A DNA stretch of 6,808 bases from CBIFWW01 sp966186435 (GTDB taxonomy: Bacteria > Pseudomonadota > Gammaproteobacteria > Enterobacterales > Enterobacteriaceae), in NCBI GenBank assembly GCA_966186435.1, contig CBIFWW010000163.1:1-6808 (forward strand), given 5' to 3'. Positions within the stretch are counted from its first letter, which is position 1; every line of letters starts with the position of its first letter. Positions 4,978 to 6,808 of the stretch are shown here, piece by piece. Both the position numbers and the translations under genes were made by a program. The notes below the pieces were generated by a model, which saw only the letters and a program-made list of their open reading frames with translations, did not search any database and had not been told where the DNA came from.

Positions 4978-6522
4978 TTAATCGAATTTCATGCGGGTGG
5001 CTTTGAGGTTGACTATCGCCAGCGCCCCCACCAGCAAGAAGATCAGCGTGGCAATCGCCGCCGCCAGGCCGAAGTCTTGCCCGCCGCCGCCCTCAAAGGC
5101 GATACGGTAGGTGTAGCTGACTAACAGGTCGGTATAACCTGCCGGGGTAGTGGTGCCGAGGCGATCCGGCCCGCCATTGGTCAACAGCTGGATCAGCACG
5201 AAGTTATTAAAGTTAAAGGCGAAGCTGGCGATCATCAGCGGGGTGAGCGGCTTGATCAGCAGCGGCAACGTAATTTTAAAGAAGTTCTGGAATGGCCCGG
5301 CTCCGTCCATGGCGGAGGCTTCATACAGGTCGTCCGGGATGGCTTTTAACAGCCCCATGCACAGGATCATCATGTAGGGGTAACCCAGCCAAGTGTTAAC
5401 GATCACAATCATCGCTCGTGCGGTGGTGGGGTCACTGAACCAGGCCGGTTTGATACCAAACAGGCTGCTCAGCATCATGTTGATTTCACCGAAGCTTTGG
5501 TTGAACAGCCCCTTAAAGATCAAGATGGAGATAAAGGACGGTACCGCGTAAGGCAGAATCAACAGCACCCGGTAAATAGCTTTGCCTTTCAGTGAGTCCC
5601 ACTGCACCAGGCAGGCCAGTACCATCCCAACCGCCACCGTGAGAATAACCGTCAGTACCGAGAACACCACGGTCCAGACGAAGATCGCCATAAAGGGTTT
5701 TTGGATGCCGTCGTCGGTAAAGACGCGCATAAAGTTGTCCCAGCCGATGGTGACCGTGTAGCCGGGGCTGAGCTGTTCGCCGCTAAACTGGTTCTCGGCA
5801 TCGACGGCCTGACAGAACCCGATACTGTCATTAGGCCGGTATTTCACGCCGCTCTGGTTGTTGGTTAACATGCCATCGTCGGCCAGGGTATATAGCGAGC
5901 GGGTGCCGGAGAACTGGCGCAGGGAACTCATCACCAGCTGGCTGTCATCGGGCATATCGGCGGTGATCTGGTTCAGGGCCTGGCGGTTTTGGGTGATCAC
6001 CCGCAGGTTGGCGCGTTCGCCACTGGGGAGCTGTGGCGCTTCCTGCATCTTCAGCCGCTGTTCGCCGCCAAAGCTAAAAGGTTGAGAAATATAGTTCTTC
6101 TCACTGGTGCTATCGGTGAGCGCCAGCTGCCATTTATCCCCTTGCGGATACAGGCCGAAGTTCAGGGCATTGCCAGCCTGATATTGGCGGCTCATTAATA
6201 CCTGTTTGGCCCGTTCGAAGGTGAGCTGGTTGGTACTACTGTAGTTGGTAAAGGCAATGGCGATGGTACACACCAGCGGGAACAGAACAAACAGCCCCAT
6301 CCCGGCCATGCCAGGGTAAACGTAACGCCAGGCGTAGGCTTTACGGTTGGCAAAAATATACAGGCCTAGGGCGCTGAGGATCAGCGTCATAATGCCAAAA
6401 AGGTACTCCCCCTGGGCGTACATTAAAATCACCATATAGCCGACCAGCAGGCCCAGTAGGGCTATGGTTGACCACTTCAGCGCTTCACTCTGCCACCAGT
6501 GGCTTTTTTTGATTACATCCAT
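4978..6522 (-). CDS. malF: MalF, maltose/maltodextrin ABC transporter permease with large periplasmic P2 loop
   Basis: This encodes 514 residues, equal to E. coli MalF. It pairs with MalG to form the membrane channel of the MalFGK2 importer. The N-terminus MDVIKKSHWWQSEALKW is the family start. Two early membrane segments lie near 17-35 and 40-57 and a third near 70-91. The large periplasmic P2 loop (about 93-275), which contacts MalE, is the most diverged part relative to E. coli. The core permease segments follow from about 277. The EAA loop EASAMDGAGPFQNF has Glu401 and Gly407, and the C-terminus NLKATRMKFD is conserved. Cys237 in the P2 loop (GFCQ) replaces the Tyr I recall in E. coli. 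I chose ATG 6522 because GAGGA (6535-6531) lies 8 bases upstream. The reading frame is open to 6609, but the extra 29 residues match nothing in the family and cross the intergenic hairpin and the malE stop. Confidence 0.98.
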   Translation of the reverse strand: MDVIKKSHWWQSEALKWSTIALLGLLVGYMVILMYAQGEYLFGIMTLILSALGLYIFANRKAYAWRYVYPGMAGMGLFVLFPLVCTIAIAFTNYSSTNQLTFERAKQVLMSRQYQAGNALNFGLYPQGDKWQLALTDSTSEKNYISQPFSFGGEQRLKMQEAPQLPSGERANLRVITQNRQALNQITADMPDDSQLVMSSLRQFSGTRSLYTLADDGMLTNNQSGVKYRPNDSIGFCQAVDAENQFSGEQLSPGYTVTIGWDNFMRVFTDDGIQKPFMAIFVWTVVFSVLTVILTVAVGMVLACLVQWDSLKGKAIYRVLLILPYAVPSFISILIFKGLFNQSFGEINMMLSSLFGIKPAWFSDPTTARAMIVIVNTWLGYPYMMILCMGLLKAIPDDLYEASAMDGAGPFQNFFKITLPLLIKPLTPLMIASFAFNFNNFVLIQLLTNGGPDRLGTTTPAGYTDLLVSYTYRIAFEGGGGQDFGLAAAIATLIFLLVGALAIVNLKATRMKFD

Positions 6523-6551
6523 GGGGTTCTTCCTCAACTGCGATACTTGAA

Positions 6552-6573
6552 CGCCCTCTGTTGCCAGAGGGCG
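6552..6573 (-). other. Intergenic GNRA-tetraloop hairpin between malE and malF
   Basis: CGCCCTCTG (6573-6565 on the - strand) pairs perfectly with CAGAGGGCG (6560-6552) around the loop GCAA, giving a 9-bp stem capped by a GNRA tetraloop. It lies 10 bases after the malE stop and 29 bases before the malF start. The downstream - strand sequence (TTCAAGTATCG) has no U-run, so this is not an intrinsic terminator. In E. coli the same gap holds REP elements that protect malE mRNA from 3' decay, so that MalE is made in large excess over MalF and MalG. This single hairpin probably does the same job; that is inference from position and structure. Confidence 0.7.
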
Positions 6574-6583
6574 GGTCAGACCA

Positions 6584-6808
6584 TTACTTGGTGATACGGC
6601 CCTGTGCATCTTTCAGGGCAGCGTCCACGCTTTGGCGGCCACTCACGGCATTGATCACCGCAGTACGGACGGCATACCAGAAGGCAGACATCTGAGGGAT
6701 GTTAGGCATGATTTCGCCGGTTTTGGCGTTCGCCATGGTGGCGGCAATACGCGGATCTTTTTCCAGCTGTTCCTGGTAAGTTTTCAGCGCCACGGCACCT
6801 AGCGGTTT
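6584..6808 (-). CDS. malE: MalE, periplasmic maltose-binding protein (C-terminal 74 residues, cut by window edge)
   Basis: The window holds only the last 74 codons and the TAA stop; the gene continues past the right edge. The fragment starts KPLGAVALK and ends DAQGRITK, collinear with the end of E. coli MalE (396-residue precursor). It includes MPNIPQMSAFWYAVRTAV, which carries residues that correspond to Met330, Trp340, Tyr341 and Arg344 of mature E. coli MBP; these help form the sugar-binding cleft. MalE captures maltose and maltodextrins in the periplasm and delivers them to MalF-MalG. The GTG at 6793-6791 is an internal valine codon, not a start, because the homology continues upstream of it to the edge. 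The MalT-dependent promoter and the divergent malK would lie beyond 6808. Confidence 0.97.
   Translation of the reverse strand, partial: KPLGAVALKTYQEQLEKDPRIAATMANAKTGEIMPNIPQMSAFWYAVRTAVINAVSGRQSVDAALKDAQGRITK

Noticed and set aside
4447..5124. Several + strand open frames of about 110 codons opposite malG and malF
   Set aside because: They are shadows of highly conserved permease genes and show low-complexity, charged translations without family features.
6523..6609. Upstream extension of malF into malE
   Set aside because: The extra 29 residues are not part of MalF. ATG 6522 has a good Shine-Dalgarno sequence and yields the usual 514 residues.

Overview
This window comes from an enterobacterial (order Enterobacterales) chromosome. 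It holds two operons that face each other: a complete yjbEFGH exopolysaccharide operon on the + strand (about 198-3964) and the end of the maltose transport operon malE-malF-malG on the - strand (about 4075-6808). Gene lengths and residues agree closely with my memory of the Escherichia coli proteins: MalF is 514 aa, MalG 296 aa, YjbF 212 aa and YjbH 698 aa. Even so, many substitutions and the intergenic layout show it is not E. coli. I would not name a genus from sequence alone; a Serratia/Yersinia/Hafnia-like relative is plausible.

Positions 1-197 are an AT-rich leader. It contains a possible -10 element (TATACT, 122-127), a perfect 16-bp palindrome (135-150) overlapped by a second inverted repeat that resembles an RcsAB box (145-159), and the yjbE ribosome binding site. 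yjbE (small, threonine-rich, exported), yjbF (lipoprotein, GTG start), yjbG (periplasmic, GfcC family) and yjbH (large outer-membrane protein) follow. A 10-bp hairpin with a UUCG tetraloop separates yjbE from yjbF. The last three genes are joined by overlapping stop/start codons (ATGA and TAATG). The four products are paralogues of GfcA-D of the group 4 capsule system and probably form an envelope-spanning apparatus that secretes or modifies a polysaccharide. No glycosyltransferase, Wza-type exporter or tyrosine kinase lies in the window.

Positions 3965-4074 are the short convergent gap between yjbH and malG. It holds a G/C hairpin after yjbH and a compact intrinsic terminator that begins two bases past the malG stop codon. 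As I recall the E. coli map, psiE and xylE lie here; they are absent from this window.

On the - strand, malE (last 74 codons only), malF and malG encode the binding protein and two membrane subunits of the maltose/maltodextrin ABC importer. The ATPase gene malK and the MalT-controlled promoter would lie beyond the right edge. The malE-malF gap contains one perfect 9-bp hairpin with a GCAA (GNRA) loop, where E. coli carries REP elements.

I found no mobile element, CRISPR array, RNA gene or clearly new system. The most interesting parts are the nested palindromes upstream of yjbE, the two tetraloop hairpins placed after the first gene or an early highly expressed gene of each operon, and the poorly understood YjbEFGH machine itself.
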